Assembly: GCA_043812795.1 (NCBI GenBank)
Contig: JBDRLU010000013.1
Span: 1 to 36,994, forward strand
Reading direction: 5' to 3'
DNA: 36,994 nt
Source: JBDRLU01 sp043812795
Lineage (GTDB): Bacteria; Chloroflexota; Dehalococcoidia; Dehalococcoidales; UBA2162
In this document: piece after piece, positions 1-8,515 of the stretch
Position numbering within the stretch: the stretch's first letter is position 1
Layout: the number at the start of each line of letters is the position of its first letter
Notes under the pieces: generated by a model
The model's input: the letters and a program-made list of their open reading frames with translations, nothing else
Database searches by the model: none
Told to the model about the DNA's origin: nothing
Translations under genes and position numbers: made by a program

Positions 1-1
1 C

Positions 2-577
2 AGTGCCCGCAACCAGGCTGACTTGCTCACGCGCTCGACGGCCAAACCTGGAGACAAAATAGCCGTCACCGGCTATCTGGGCGCCGCGGCCGCCGGGCTG
101 CAAATGCTATTGAAGCACCTTACACTCGACGCCAAAACGGCCACCACTCTCAAAAAGGCTTTCCGGCGTCCCCAGCCCCGCGTCACCGAGGGCCAAAAAC
201 TGGTTGACCTCGGGGTAAAAACGGCAATAGATATCAGCGACGGCTTACTTGCCGACCTGCGGCATATCTGTACCGCCAGCCATGTCGGTGCCCGCATCAA
301 GGCTGAGCTCGTACCAGTTCAATCCGAAGTCAGCGCCAACTTCGGCGATAATGCTCTGGCACTGGCCCTATCCGGCGGAGAAGACTACGAGCTTTTATTC
401 ACCGCTCCGGCAGGAATCATGGAGAAAGTGAAGGCAGCTCTTCCCTGCCCAGCAACCGTCATCGGCGAAATCGAGGCAGGTAAAGCCGGCGAGGCGACCG
501 TAGTCGACCACCGCGGCCAGACGATAAACCTGCCGAAAGCCGGCTGGGAACATTTCACGATGGGGTCAACTAAGTGA
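2..577 (+). CDS. thiL: Thiamine-monophosphate kinase, C-terminal part (5' end outside window)
   Basis: ThiL phosphorylates thiamine monophosphate with ATP to give thiamine diphosphate, the last step of TPP synthesis, in the cytosol. The frame is open from base 2, so the N-terminal ATP/Mg-binding half lies upstream. The part present has the family signatures VTGYLGAAAAGL, AIDISDGLLADLRHI and ALSGGEDYELLFT, which belong to the PurM/AIRS-like fold. A TTG at 23 is internal and is not the start. The stop TGA (575-577) overlaps the start of tsaE, so the two are translationally coupled. Identity is secure; only the extent is incomplete. Confidence 0.93.
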   Translation, partial: SARNQADLLTRSTAKPGDKIAVTGYLGAAAAGLQMLLKHLTLDAKTATTLKKAFRRPQPRVTEGQKLVDLGVKTAIDISDGLLADLRHICTASHVGARIKAELVPVQSEVSANFGDNALALALSGGEDYELLFTAPAGIMEKVKAALPCPATVIGEIEAGKAGEATVVDHRGQTINLPKAGWEHFTMGSTK

Positions 578-1050
578 TGCCTCTGGACTTGATAACACAC
601 AACCCCGAGGAAACACAGAAATTAGGCCGGCGGCTCGGCGAGGCAGCCCGGCCCGGCGATGTTTTTTTGCTCGTCGGTAACCTGGGAGCCGGGAAGACCT
701 GCCTGACGCAGGGCATCGCCCGGGGACTGGGTATTCAGGACTACGTCCTCAGCCCCACCTTCGTTATCGCCAGAGAACTCTATGGCCGGCTGCCCCTTTA
801 TCATATCGACCTGTACCGGCTCGACCATATCGAAGAGACCATGGACCTGGGCCTGGACGATTATTTTTACGGACAGGGTGTCAGCGTGGTCGAATGGGCG
901 GAAAAAGCGTTAAGCATCCTGCCGCCGGAGCGTCTCTTAATCAAAATCGACTACGTAGCCGATACCGAGCGCCGGTTCCATCTGGAGCCGAGCGGACAGC
1001 GCTACATGGAAATTATCAGCCAACTAAAACAATCGTCTCTGAAAGATTAA
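577..1050 (+). CDS. tsaE: tRNA threonylcarbamoyladenosine biosynthesis ATPase TsaE
   Basis: TsaE is the P-loop ATPase that works with TsaB and TsaD to make the t6A37 modification of ANN-decoding tRNAs. From ATG 577 the protein has 157 residues, normal for the family. A Walker A motif GNLGAGKT lies at about residues 34-41, followed by LSPTFVIARE and YHIDLYRLD, which are typical of the family, and by VVEWAEKA. A GTG at 574 is an alternative start that adds one residue. The gene overlaps the thiL stop and is followed two bases after its stop by tsaB, so thiL-tsaE-tsaB form one operon. TsaD is not in the window. Confidence 0.95.
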   Translation: MPLDLITHNPEETQKLGRRLGEAARPGDVFLLVGNLGAGKTCLTQGIARGLGIQDYVLSPTFVIARELYGRLPLYHIDLYRLDHIEETMDLGLDDYFYGQGVSVVEWAEKALSILPPERLLIKIDYVADTERRFHLEPSGQRYMEIISQLKQSSLKD

Positions 1051-1052
1051 AT

Positions 1053-1733
1053 ATGCAAATAGCCATCGATACTTCAACGGATACGGCGAGCTTAGCACTC
1101 GTACAAGATAATGAAGTGCTGGCCGAACTGACCTGGCGCTGCGGGCAAAACCATACCACCCGTTTGCTACCTAACCTGACTCACCTGCTCAGCCAGGTCG
1201 GCCTCAGTTTATCCTCGGCTGAATGTATTATCGTGGCAAAAGGGCCGGGCAGCTATAACGGGTTACGGGTCGGCATCAGCACGGCCAAAGGCCTGGCCTT
1301 CAGCCTGGGCATACCCATTATCGGCATCGGTACTATGGAGGTAGAAGCCTATCCTCATGCGGGGACCGGCCTGCCTATCTGCCCGGTATTCAATGCCGGG
1401 AGGGGGGAGATTGCCGTAGCCATTTATCAGCAACAGGGTGAAGCGTGGCGCCAGCTCGAAGCCGAACAGATTACCACTTCGGAAGCTCTCGGCGACCGCA
1501 TCACCGTCAAGACGCTCTTCTGCGGCGAGTACCTGCCCGCCGTTGCCGGAAAGTTCCAGGAAAAGTTAAAGGAGAGCGCAATTATCGTCTCTCCTGCCGG
1601 CCGGTTGCGGCGGGCCGGTTTTTTGGCCGAGCTCGGCCTCAAGCGTTTCCAAGCCGGTGATTATGATAACCCGGTCACATTGCAACCCCTTTACCTCCGT
1701 GGCCCGTCCATTACCCAGGCCAAGCACCTATAA
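1053..1733 (+). CDS. tsaB: tRNA threonylcarbamoyladenosine biosynthesis protein TsaB
   Basis: TsaB is the inactive Kae1-like scaffold that pairs with TsaD in t6A synthesis. From ATG 1053 it has 226 residues and begins MQIAIDTSTDTASLAL, the standard ASKHA-fold opening. Residues 63-78 (KGPGSYNGLRVGISTA) are a family hallmark. The frame is open further upstream, but that part lies inside tsaE and lacks homology, so ATG 1053 is preferred. The gene starts two bases after the tsaE stop. It ends just before an AAGGAGA ribosome site that serves the ABC ATPase gene. Confidence 0.94.
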   Translation: MQIAIDTSTDTASLALVQDNEVLAELTWRCGQNHTTRLLPNLTHLLSQVGLSLSSAECIIVAKGPGSYNGLRVGISTAKGLAFSLGIPIIGIGTMEVEAYPHAGTGLPICPVFNAGRGEIAVAIYQQQGEAWRQLEAEQITTSEALGDRITVKTLFCGEYLPAVAGKFQEKLKESAIIVSPAGRLRRAGFLAELGLKRFQAGDYDNPVTLQPLYLRGPSITQAKHL

Positions 1734-1744
1734 AAGGAGATTTA

Positions 1745-2674
1745 TTGCCAGATTCAGCGATAAACCTGATAAACGTGAACAAGACTTTAGGCGGTCGTAG
1801 TGTCCTGCGGGACGTGAATTTTGCCGTTGAGCCGGGGGACATTTTCGGCTACCTCGGGCCGAACGGGGCGGGCAAGACCACTACCATCAGGATAATTCTG
1901 GGCCTGCTCCAGGCCGGTTCCGGCCGGGTGTCTATTCTGGGGCAGGATGCCTCGGTGGACAAAACACGGGCCAGAATCGGCTTTGTCCTGGAATCGGACG
2001 GCCTTTACGATAACATGACGGCCTATAACAACATCGGCTTTTTCGCGAAAATTTACAGCCTAGCCAGCCCCGCCGAAAGAATCGAACAGGTCCTCAGGCT
2101 GGGCGGACTCTCCGATAGGGCCGGGGACAAAGTCGGCACTTATTCCAAAGGGATGAGACAGCGCCTGGCCTTAGCCCGGGCCATGGTACATAACCCGGAG
2201 ATACTCATTCTGGACGAACCTACCGCCGGCGTCGACCCTTCCGGCCAGATTGAGGTCAGGCAAATTATCCTGGACATGGCCCATAAAGAAGGCAAGACCA
2301 TTTTCCTGAGCTCCCATAATCTGGATGAGGTGCAGCGTATCTGTAACCGTATCGCCCTCATTGCCCGCGGTGAAATAAGGCTCTACGGCGAACTGGACAA
2401 GATGCAGCATGAGATGAGCAAGGGAGAAGTGGCCGTTGAGACCGCTACCCCTGTCAACGAGCCAGTCCTCACCGAAATGCAAAACCTGCCCGAAGTAAGC
2501 CTCGTCAGCCAGCAGGACAAGACTATCGTCCTCTCGGTGGGTAAGGTGGCTGAAGTCGCCGACATTATTAATTTTCTGGCCCAGCGGAATGTGAAAATAG
2601 AGCAAATCCGGCGGAAAGAAGCTTCACTGGAAGAAATATACACGAGCATCGTGAGAGAGGCAGAACGGAAATAG
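1745..2674 (+). CDS. ABC transporter ATP-binding protein
   Basis: This is the ATPase subunit of an ABC-2-type exporter, expected on the cytoplasmic face with the permease encoded next. It has 309 residues. Walker A GPNGAGKT lies at about 39-46, an unusual signature YSKGMRQRLALARAM at about 133-147, Walker B ILILDEPTAGVDPSG from about 153, and an H-loop in FLSSHNLDEV. A C-terminal stretch of about 80 residues resembles the DUF4162 tail of CcmA-like ATPases. The start is TTG 1745, supported by AAGGAGA just upstream. The substrate cannot be told from sequence; Na+/drug exporter relatives are the nearest in architecture. Confidence 0.9.
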   Translation: MPDSAINLINVNKTLGGRSVLRDVNFAVEPGDIFGYLGPNGAGKTTTIRIILGLLQAGSGRVSILGQDASVDKTRARIGFVLESDGLYDNMTAYNNIGFFAKIYSLASPAERIEQVLRLGGLSDRAGDKVGTYSKGMRQRLALARAMVHNPEILILDEPTAGVDPSGQIEVRQIILDMAHKEGKTIFLSSHNLDEVQRICNRIALIARGEIRLYGELDKMQHEMSKGEVAVETATPVNEPVLTEMQNLPEVSLVSQQDKTIVLSVGKVAEVADIINFLAQRNVKIEQIRRKEASLEEIYTSIVREAERK

Positions 2675-2676
2675 AA

Positions 2677-3417
2677 ATGGGACCGATTTTCATTGTCGCC
2701 CGGAAAGACGTCGGAGAGGCTTTGCTCAGCAAGACCACCTACTTTTATATGGCCTTCCTGTTCTTTATCATTTTACCTTATTTCGACGGTTTCAGGAACG
2801 TTCTCGGCGGGCTGGTCAAGCAAGGTCTGGGTGCGGCGGAGTTACAGCTTGCCCTACAGCCTTTTTTGAATAATCTTATTCACACGCTGCCTCTGGTACT
2901 GGTAATGCTCTTCTGTTCGTTCCTGGCTGCCTATGCCATCATTATGGACAAAGCCAAGCGGACCCTCGAATCTCTGCTGGCGACACCGTTAAGCCTGAAG
3001 CAAATCTGGCTGGGGAAAAGTCTGGCCGTAGCTCTGCCGGGCATCGCTATCATGCTGATAATCCTGACCGTGATAGTCGTGGCTCTTAATTTCGCTTTTA
3101 TCGTTCCGCTGGTAGGCTACTTTATCATGCCGGACCCTCTCTCGATAGTCACTACCGTCATTATCATACCAGTGATGGTCTTTTTCGTGGTCTTGATGGT
3201 CAGTCTGTTCCAACTGACCATGGCTAATCCCAGGATAGCTAACTTCGCCTATATCGCTCTCTTTCTCGGCATTTACTTTGCCACCGTTACGGGGTTGACT
3301 GCCACCTGGGACTTGAGTGTCATTTACCTGGTGTTAACGGTGGTACTGGCCGCCGCCACTTTTGTTTTGAGTCGGTTCCTGACGAAGGAAAAAATAGTTT
3401 TGAGCAGTAAGGGCTAA
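2677..3417 (+). CDS. ABC-2 type transporter permease
   Basis: Membrane subunit partner of the preceding ATPase, whose stop codon lies two bases upstream. It has 246 residues and about six hydrophobic segments, including those near residues 21-38, 74-92, 116-140 and 165-185, with the last two near the C-terminus. The stretch IMDKAKRTLESLLATPLSLKQIWLGK is the typical cytoplasmic loop of ABC-2 permeases. The substrate is unknown. The pair sits between housekeeping genes, which suggests a conserved operon rather than an acquired resistance module. Confidence 0.87.
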   Translation: MGPIFIVARKDVGEALLSKTTYFYMAFLFFIILPYFDGFRNVLGGLVKQGLGAAELQLALQPFLNNLIHTLPLVLVMLFCSFLAAYAIIMDKAKRTLESLLATPLSLKQIWLGKSLAVALPGIAIMLIILTVIVVALNFAFIVPLVGYFIMPDPLSIVTTVIIIPVMVFFVVLMVSLFQLTMANPRIANFAYIALFLGIYFATVTGLTATWDLSVIYLVLTVVLAAATFVLSRFLTKEKIVLSSKG

Positions 3418-3419
3418 AA

Positions 3420-3851
3420 ATGGTAACTAAATTATCTCTGGAACGGAATACCGATTACAGCATGTGCTTCGGCTGCGGGCCGAAGAACCCTATCGGGCTG
3501 AAGCTGGGCTTTAAGTGGGACGGTAAGACCGCCCGGGCCGAGTTTACCGCCTCCGAACTATACCAGGGCTGGCCGAGCATGGTGCACGGCGGCATCATTA
3601 TCTGCCTGCTGGACGAAGCCATGAGCTACGCCACGTTATTCGAAGGTAACCTGTGCGTCACAGCCAAAATACAGGCCAAGCTGAAATCACCGGTGCCGAT
3701 AAACAACCGCCTGCTTATCACCTCCTCGGTAACGAAAAGGACGAGAAAGCTCATCGAGACGGAAGCGAGCGTATCGCTAGCCGACGGCACCACGGTAGCC
3801 GAGGGCGCGGGCACCCACTATATCGTAAATACTACGGGTGCCAAACCGTGA
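3420..3851 (+). CDS. PaaI-family (4HBT hotdog-fold) acyl-CoA thioesterase
   Basis: Probable cytosolic thioester hydrolase of 143 residues with a single hotdog domain. The N-terminus has CFGCGPKNPIGLKL, seen in the small 4HBT proteins. The catalytic region VHGGIIICLLDEAMSYA (HGG at 56-58, acidic residues 65-66) follows. The acyl substrate is not predictable. The start ATG 3420 lies two bases after the permease stop. The stop overlaps the ATG of the HAD gene by one base, so translation is coupled. Confidence 0.88.
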   Translation: MVTKLSLERNTDYSMCFGCGPKNPIGLKLGFKWDGKTARAEFTASELYQGWPSMVHGGIIICLLDEAMSYATLFEGNLCVTAKIQAKLKSPVPINNRLLITSSVTKRTRKLIETEASVSLADGTTVAEGAGTHYIVNTTGAKP

Positions 3852-4516
3852 TGCCACAACGTTCCACGCGGGCGGTTATCTGGGACATGGATGGCGTTCT
3901 CGCCGATACGGCACCCTATCATTTCGCTGCCTGGCAGACTTTCTGGCAGAAAAGAGGGATACCGTTCACCGACGAGGACTTCAAGCACACCTTCGGGCTG
4001 AGAAACGATGGCATCATACGTTATGTTCTGAAACGGGTTATCACTCCTGCAGAAACAGATGAGATGGCGAAAGAAAAAGAGGATAGCTTCCGTAAGCTGG
4101 CCAAAGGTAAAATACAACCACTACCCGGAGCGGTGAGCCTGGTCAAGAGGCTGGATAAAGCCGGCTTCAAAACCGCTCTGGCTTCATCCACGCCGGTAGA
4201 AAATATCCGGCTGGTACTTACTTCTCTGGGCATCGACGGTTGTTTTCAAGCTATCGTTTCCGGGGATGAAGTAGCCGAAGGCAAACCGAGTCCGCAGAGC
4301 TTCCTGCTGGCAGCGGAAAAACTGGGAGTCAGGCCGGCCGACTGTATTGTGATTGAAGACGCCGTGGCCGGTGTGACTGCAGCCAAAAGAGCCAGGATGC
4401 GCTGTCTGGCCGTAACCAACACTCACCCGCGGGACAGTCTCGCTGAAGCCGACCTTATCGTGGCTTCCCTGGAAGAAGTTACCGTTAGGGACTTAAAACA
4501 GTTACTCGTTTCTTGA
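3851..4516 (+). CDS. HAD-family hydrolase, beta-phosphoglucomutase-like
   Basis: A 221-residue HAD superfamily phosphatase/phosphomutase. Motif I is WDMDGVLADT (nucleophile Asp12, acid/base Asp14), motif II is ALASSTPVE, and motifs III/IV are KPSPQSFLLAAEKLG and VIEDAVAGVTAAKRA. A helical cap after motif I places it in subclass IA with beta-phosphoglucomutase and phosphoglycolate phosphatase relatives. The substrate is undetermined. The frame extends upstream through the thioesterase gene, but ATG 3851, overlapping the thioesterase TGA, gives the normal N-terminus. Confidence 0.88.
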   Translation: MPQRSTRAVIWDMDGVLADTAPYHFAAWQTFWQKRGIPFTDEDFKHTFGLRNDGIIRYVLKRVITPAETDEMAKEKEDSFRKLAKGKIQPLPGAVSLVKRLDKAGFKTALASSTPVENIRLVLTSLGIDGCFQAIVSGDEVAEGKPSPQSFLLAAEKLGVRPADCIVIEDAVAGVTAAKRARMRCLAVTNTHPRDSLAEADLIVASLEEVTVRDLKQLLVS

Positions 4517-4563
4517 ATGAGCCGCGTGCAGAACAAATTACAATAAAAGGAGTTTAGATTAGT

Positions 4564-4983
4564 ATGGAAAGGTCTTTAGTTCTGGTTAAACCGGATGCGA
4601 TGAAAAGAGGGCTGGCCGGCGCCATCATCAGCCGCCTTCAGGAGAGCGGGCTGAAGCTGGTAGCCCTGAAAATGCTGCACATGGATACGGCTCTAGCCAC
4701 ACGGCATTATGCCATTCACCAGGGCAAGCCCTTTTTTAACGACCTCATCGCCTACATTACTTCCACACCCATCGTGGCCGCCGTTTTCGAAGGCGATGGG
4801 GTGGTGGACAGAGCAAGAAAAATTATGGGGGCGACCGACCCGGCTAAAGCCGAACCAGGTACTATCAGGCGTGATTTCGGCCTAAATATTCAGGAGAACG
4901 CCGTACACGGCTCCGATTCAATAGAAAACGCCAGGAAGGAAATAGAGATATTCTTTGCCGATAATGAAATCTTTAGTTACTGA
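4564..4983 (+). CDS. ndk: Nucleoside diphosphate kinase
   Basis: Ndk transfers the gamma-phosphate of ATP to nucleoside diphosphates through a phosphohistidine. It has 139 residues, beginning MERSLVLVKPDAMKRG. The active-site histidine is His115 in ENAVHGSDS, and the surrounding IRRDFG and GATDPAKAEPGTIR are standard. An AAAAGGAG ribosome site lies about 12 bases before ATG 4564. The 47-base gap from the HAD gene contains no clear promoter or terminator. Its 3' end overlaps the convergent rsfS stop by seven bases. Confidence 0.96.
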   Translation: MERSLVLVKPDAMKRGLAGAIISRLQESGLKLVALKMLHMDTALATRHYAIHQGKPFFNDLIAYITSTPIVAAVFEGDGVVDRARKIMGATDPAKAEPGTIRRDFGLNIQENAVHGSDSIENARKEIEIFFADNEIFSY

Positions 4984-5321
4984 ATCCTGACGAGCGGGAC
5001 TGCCCCGCGCCAGAATTCGTCCAGTTGATAAAACTGGCGCTCGAAGGCCGAGAAAATATGAACGATAATGTCGCCGAAATCAAGGAGAATCCAGCCCGAG
5101 CCAGGAGTACCCTCGGCGTGATGGGCTAATATGCCCATTTTCTTTAAGGTGTGTTCTGTTTCTTCCTGGATGGTCCTCAATTGCCGTTCACTTTCACCGC
5201 TGCAAATGACAAAATAGTCGGCGAAAGAACACAGGCCACGGACATCAAGCAAAACAATGTCCGTGGCCTGCTTATCACTAGCGACTTCGATTATCTTATG
5301 GGCTACTTCAAGACTTTCCAG
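4977..5321 (-). CDS. rsfS: Ribosomal silencing factor RsfS (probable CTG start)
   Basis: RsfS binds ribosomal protein L14 and blocks subunit joining in starvation. The core VLLDVRGLCSFADYFVICSGES is diagnostic. From the in-frame stop at 5337-5339 the only ATG/GTG/TTG is TTG 5252, which would remove about 23 conserved N-terminal residues (ESLEVAHKIIEVASDKQATDIV). The codon at the right place is CTG (5319-5321), preceded by GAGAGG at 8 bases and by an extended -10 promoter giving a leader of about 25 bases. That makes 114 residues, the usual family length. I therefore call a CTG start; a sequence error is the alternative. Confidence 0.85.
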   Translation of the reverse strand: MESLEVAHKIIEVASDKQATDIVLLDVRGLCSFADYFVICSGESERQLRTIQEETEHTLKKMGILAHHAEGTPGSGWILLDFGDIIVHIFSAFERQFYQLDEFWRGAVPLVRIQ

Positions 5322-5352
5322 ACGCTGAACCTCTCTTTAAAGCTTTATAATT

Positions 5353-5361
5353 ATTATAGCA
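5353..5361 (-). promoter_or_regulatory. Extended -10 promoter for rsfS
   Basis: On the minus strand TGC-TATAAT forms a perfect extended -10 element. The expected transcription start is about 5346, some 25 bases before the proposed CTG start at 5321. There is no good -35, as is usual for TGn-type promoters. The same nonamer stands before gyrB and obgE. Confidence 0.55.
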
Positions 5362-5464
5362 TAACCAGGCTACTTTAATACCAGATGACTATTCCCCCGC
5401 TCGAGCTCTTATCAAAGAAGCATGAGGGAAGGGATAAGCGCCCACTGGCAATTTATAGTGTGGT

Positions 5465-5470
5465 TATGAT
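5465..5470 (+). promoter_or_regulatory. Possible -10 box upstream of histidine kinase gene
   Basis: TATGAT lies 50 bases before the GTG start of the kinase gene in the 198-base gap between the divergent rsfS and kinase genes. The nearest -35-like sequence, CTGGCA at 5445-5450, is spaced only 14 bases away, so the element is weak. Nothing else is recognised in this gap apart from the rsfS promoter. Confidence 0.3.
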
Positions 5471-5519
5471 ACAATCGGCCATACCTTGAGTGTCCTCAGG
5501 GCAATGGTGGAGGCAGCTA

Positions 5520-7388
5520 GTGTCAATACGCAAGAAGACGCTCATGATTTATTCTCTCACCCTCCTTACCCTGCTGGTGGTGCTCTTTTTTGTCTCGCAA
5601 ACTATTTTGCTCCGCCAGTTTGCCGCTCTGGAAGACCAGTATACCCGCCGTGCCGTGGAACAGGCAGCCAGCGCACTGTCGCACGACCTCCTCGTACTTA
5701 AGGGTAATGCTACTGACTGGTCATCGTGGGACGATACCTATAAATTTATTGAAGATGCCAACCAGCAATACGTTCAGACAAACCTTGTTATTAGTGCTTT
5801 CGGGTCACTACGGGTCAATGTCATGCTCTTTGTCAATTCTTCCGGTCAAATCGTTCAGGGCAAGGCCTTCGACCTTAACAGCGATGAAGAAGTGCCGGTT
5901 TCCAAGCATCTGCTGGCATACTTTAGGACGAATAACACCTTTTTGCGTAACCAAGATGTAATAGGCGGTATCAGTAGCTTAATTCTTTTACCGGAAGACC
6001 CCATGCTTATTGCCGCCGCGCCGATTTTGACCAGTGCTGGCGAGGGACCGAGCCGGGGCATACTTATTATGGGACGCTACCTCGACAGCAGTGAGATTGA
6101 GCGACTGGCCGAGCAGACGCATTTAACTCTTGGTGTATACCGGTACGACTCGCCACTGTCGGGCGAAATCCAAGGGGTAGCCTTATCCCTGTTAGCTAAA
6201 GGGCCGGTCCTGGTCCAGCCGATTAACGAGCAATTAGCGGCCGGCTATACCCGAATACAGGATATCTTCGGGAAGCCGGCTCTTTTGCTACAAGTGAGCG
6301 TGCCCCGGGATATTTATGCACAGGGGCAGGCCACTGTTTATTATTATGTACTAGCCTTAATGGTAATCGGTTTTATGCTTGGCGGCGTCGGCCTGTTCCT
6401 GCTTGACCGGTTTGTGCTGTCGCGGCTGACCCGTCTCAATGAAGCAATTAGCGATGTCGGTAACACTGGCAATCTCTCCACGCGTGTCGCCTTGTCGGGC
6501 CAGGATGAAGTAGCCCACCTGGCTGGTGCCATTAACGGGATGCTGGGAGTGCTGGAAGATTCGGCACGCCTGCTCAGGGACAAGAATGAGCAGATGAACG
6601 GCCAGAACCGGATGCTGCTGGCACAGAGGCAGGAGTCGATTGAGAAAACCGAAGAGGTGGAAAAGGCCACACGGGCCAAATCCGACTTTCTGGCCAACAT
6701 GTCCCACGAACTCCGCACCCCGCTCAATGTTATCATCGGCTTTTCCCAACTGCTGAAGGACGAAGTGCCGGGCAAGACCAACGAGGAGCAGCAGCAGTGT
6801 CTCAATGATATTGTTGATAGCGGTCGGCGCTTGCTCAATCTGATTAACGAGGTCCTCGACCTGTCCCGGATTGAATCAGGCAAAACCGAACTCAAGCAAG
6901 AAGATGTGGCGATGCGAGACATCGTGGCATCGTTAGACCATGCGGTGAACCCGATTCTGGCGTCAAGAAAACAAAGCCTCGACGTTAAGCTCGAGGATGG
7001 ACTGCCTCCGGTCCGTGCCGATAAAGGCAAACTGGAGCAGGTGCTGCTCAACCTGGTGGACAACGCCTCTAAATTTACACCGGACGGCGGCGCCTTGCAG
7101 ATAAAAGTCGCCCGGGAGGGTGACTGGTGCCGTACTACCGTGAGAGATAATGGCATCGGCATCAAAGAAGAAGACCAGCAGCGTATCTTTGAGGCGTTTT
7201 GCCGGCTGGAGAGCTCCCTCGGCCGGGAGCGGGGTGGTACGGGACTGGGGTTGCCGCTGGTCAAACAGATTGTGGAGAGGCATGGCGGAAGTATTATGGT
7301 CGAGAGCGAATACGGTAAAGGGAGCCAGTTTAGCTTTACCATACCTTTGGCCGACGGCAAAAACACAAGCCGGAAGGTATCGGTATGA
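5520..7388 (+). CDS. CHASE4-domain sensor histidine kinase
   Basis: Membrane-bound sensor kinase of 622 residues. TM1 is close to the N-terminus (about 8-32). An extracytoplasmic CHASE4-like domain follows (WSSWDDTYKFIED near residue 70), then TM2 at about 274-296, a HAMP linker, a short coiled coil, and HisKA with SDFLANMSHELRTPLNVIIGFSQ (phospho-acceptor His396). HATPase_c shows the N box NLVDNASKFTPDGG and the G2 box GTGLGLPLVKQI. GTG 5520 is preceded by GGAGG at 6 bases and puts TM1 at the N-terminus; GTG 5490 has no ribosome site. The partner is surely the overlapping response regulator. The ligand is unknown. Confidence 0.92.
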   Translation: MSIRKKTLMIYSLTLLTLLVVLFFVSQTILLRQFAALEDQYTRRAVEQAASALSHDLLVLKGNATDWSSWDDTYKFIEDANQQYVQTNLVISAFGSLRVNVMLFVNSSGQIVQGKAFDLNSDEEVPVSKHLLAYFRTNNTFLRNQDVIGGISSLILLPEDPMLIAAAPILTSAGEGPSRGILIMGRYLDSSEIERLAEQTHLTLGVYRYDSPLSGEIQGVALSLLAKGPVLVQPINEQLAAGYTRIQDIFGKPALLLQVSVPRDIYAQGQATVYYYVLALMVIGFMLGGVGLFLLDRFVLSRLTRLNEAISDVGNTGNLSTRVALSGQDEVAHLAGAINGMLGVLEDSARLLRDKNEQMNGQNRMLLAQRQESIEKTEEVEKATRAKSDFLANMSHELRTPLNVIIGFSQLLKDEVPGKTNEEQQQCLNDIVDSGRRLLNLINEVLDLSRIESGKTELKQEDVAMRDIVASLDHAVNPILASRKQSLDVKLEDGLPPVRADKGKLEQVLLNLVDNASKFTPDGGALQIKVAREGDWCRTTVRDNGIGIKEEDQQRIFEAFCRLESSLGRERGGTGLGLPLVKQIVERHGGSIMVESEYGKGSQFSFTIPLADGKNTSRKVSV

Positions 7389-7777
7389 ACGAGAGGGTGC
7401 TGCTTGTTGAAGACGACCCGCAGGGCATGCGGCTACTGGAAATGACTCTCCGAGCGAAGCACTACATTTTACACAAGGCCATCGATGGTGAAGAAGCACT
7501 GAAGATAGCGAAACAAGAGCGCCCCGACCTCATTGTCATGGATATGCGGCTGCCCAAGATGAGCGGGTTTGAGGTGACCGCTAAGCTCAGGCAGGACCCG
7601 GCCTTCAGACATACCCCTATTATCGGGGTAACGGCCTACGCCATGAGGGGGGATAAAGAGATGGTACTTGCCACCGGGTGCAACGTGTATCTGTCCAAGC
7701 CAATCGATGTTCACGAATTTTCCAATATGGTCGCCTTCCTGTTGTCACAGCAAGCGAAAGACAATTCCTCGTCGTGA
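7385..7777 (+). CDS. Single-domain response regulator (receiver only)
   Basis: A 130-residue stand-alone receiver domain. The acidic pocket is EDD at 9-11, the phospho-acceptor is Asp53 (LIVMDMRLPKMSGFEV), Thr83 lies in GVTAYAM, and Lys106 in LSKPID. No output domain follows, so signalling must go through protein contact or a phosphorelay, as in DivK/CheY-like regulators. ATG 7385 overlaps the kinase stop (ATGA), strong evidence for a cognate pair. Confidence 0.93.
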   Translation: MNERVLLVEDDPQGMRLLEMTLRAKHYILHKAIDGEEALKIAKQERPDLIVMDMRLPKMSGFEVTAKLRQDPAFRHTPIIGVTAYAMRGDKEMVLATGCNVYLSKPIDVHEFSNMVAFLLSQQAKDNSSS

Positions 7778-7823
7778 GAGTACACGCTGCCGATAAGAGC
7801 TTATCCGATAGCAGTGAGGTATC

Positions 7824-8465
7824 TTACTCGTGGGTATCGTGGGTCGTGGTCCGCATGATTTCTTCAGGAGTCAGTAGCCCGCCGGAAAGTATCATCCGCA
7901 TGGCTTCCTCAATGGTTAAGTCGGTATCAATGATGTCCTCCGCTGCCAGCATGACGAGGAACCCGGTCATCGGATTGGGCGTATGCGGAACGAAGACGGG
8001 GACTTTCTTTTGCCCTCTGAAATCGAGGGGGTGACCGGTGATAAAGCCCAGCGAGTACATCCCGGCCTTGGGGAACTCGACGACGACTACTTCTTTAAAC
8101 GACACCCGTCTCAGGCCACGCAGGGCATTGACTACTTCCCGAGCGGCGGCATAAACATACTGGATGATGGGTGTCCGGCTTATCACGGCGTCAAAGCCCT
8201 GCACCAGTCTTCGCCCGACAACATTAGTCGCAATCAGCCCGACCAGATAGACTAAAATGATGACTACCACCAGCCCGACGCCGGGTATAGTCCGCCCGAT
8301 GAGTAGTTTAATGAGTGGCTGGAACATGCCATCGATGGCATCGAAGAGCCATCGGAACACCAGATAGGTGACAACCAGTGGCACCACAGCCACGATTCCC
8401 GTCAGGAACACATTCCTGATATGCTGCAGCCATCGGCTCGGCTGACGTTGTTTTTTCGTTGGCAA
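7824..8465 (-). CDS. DUF502 family membrane protein
   Basis: A predicted inner-membrane protein of about 213 residues with two N-terminal transmembrane segments (NVFLTGIVAVVPLVVTYLVF and a second around GVGLVVVIILVYLVGLIATN) and a soluble C-terminal half containing MYSLGFITGH and VFVPHTPNPMTGFLVML, typical of DUF502. Function is unknown. A GTG at 8474 lies directly against the AAAGGA ribosome site, leaving no spacer. TTG 8465 has AGGAG at 6 bases and is preferred. The gene is convergent with the response regulator. Confidence 0.85.
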   Translation of the reverse strand: MPTKKQRQPSRWLQHIRNVFLTGIVAVVPLVVTYLVFRWLFDAIDGMFQPLIKLLIGRTIPGVGLVVVIILVYLVGLIATNVVGRRLVQGFDAVISRTPIIQYVYAAAREVVNALRGLRRVSFKEVVVVEFPKAGMYSLGFITGHPLDFRGQKKVPVFVPHTPNPMTGFLVMLAAEDIIDTDLTIEEAMRMILSGGLLTPEEIMRTTTHDTHE

Positions 8466-8515
8466 CTCTCGCACTCCTTTTTAGGCTACTTTACCGCTAT
8501 GGCAGGGTTCGGTTA

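Noticed and set aside
6344..7366. A 340-codon open frame antisense to the histidine kinase
   Set aside because: It is rich in Ser/Arg/Pro without domain patterns and mirrors the codon bias of the real kinase gene, whose catalytic motifs are all on the plus strand.
7793..7806. GATAAGAGCTTATC as terminator between the response regulator and DUF502 genes
   Set aside because: A short stem with a 2-base centre and no T-run on either side.
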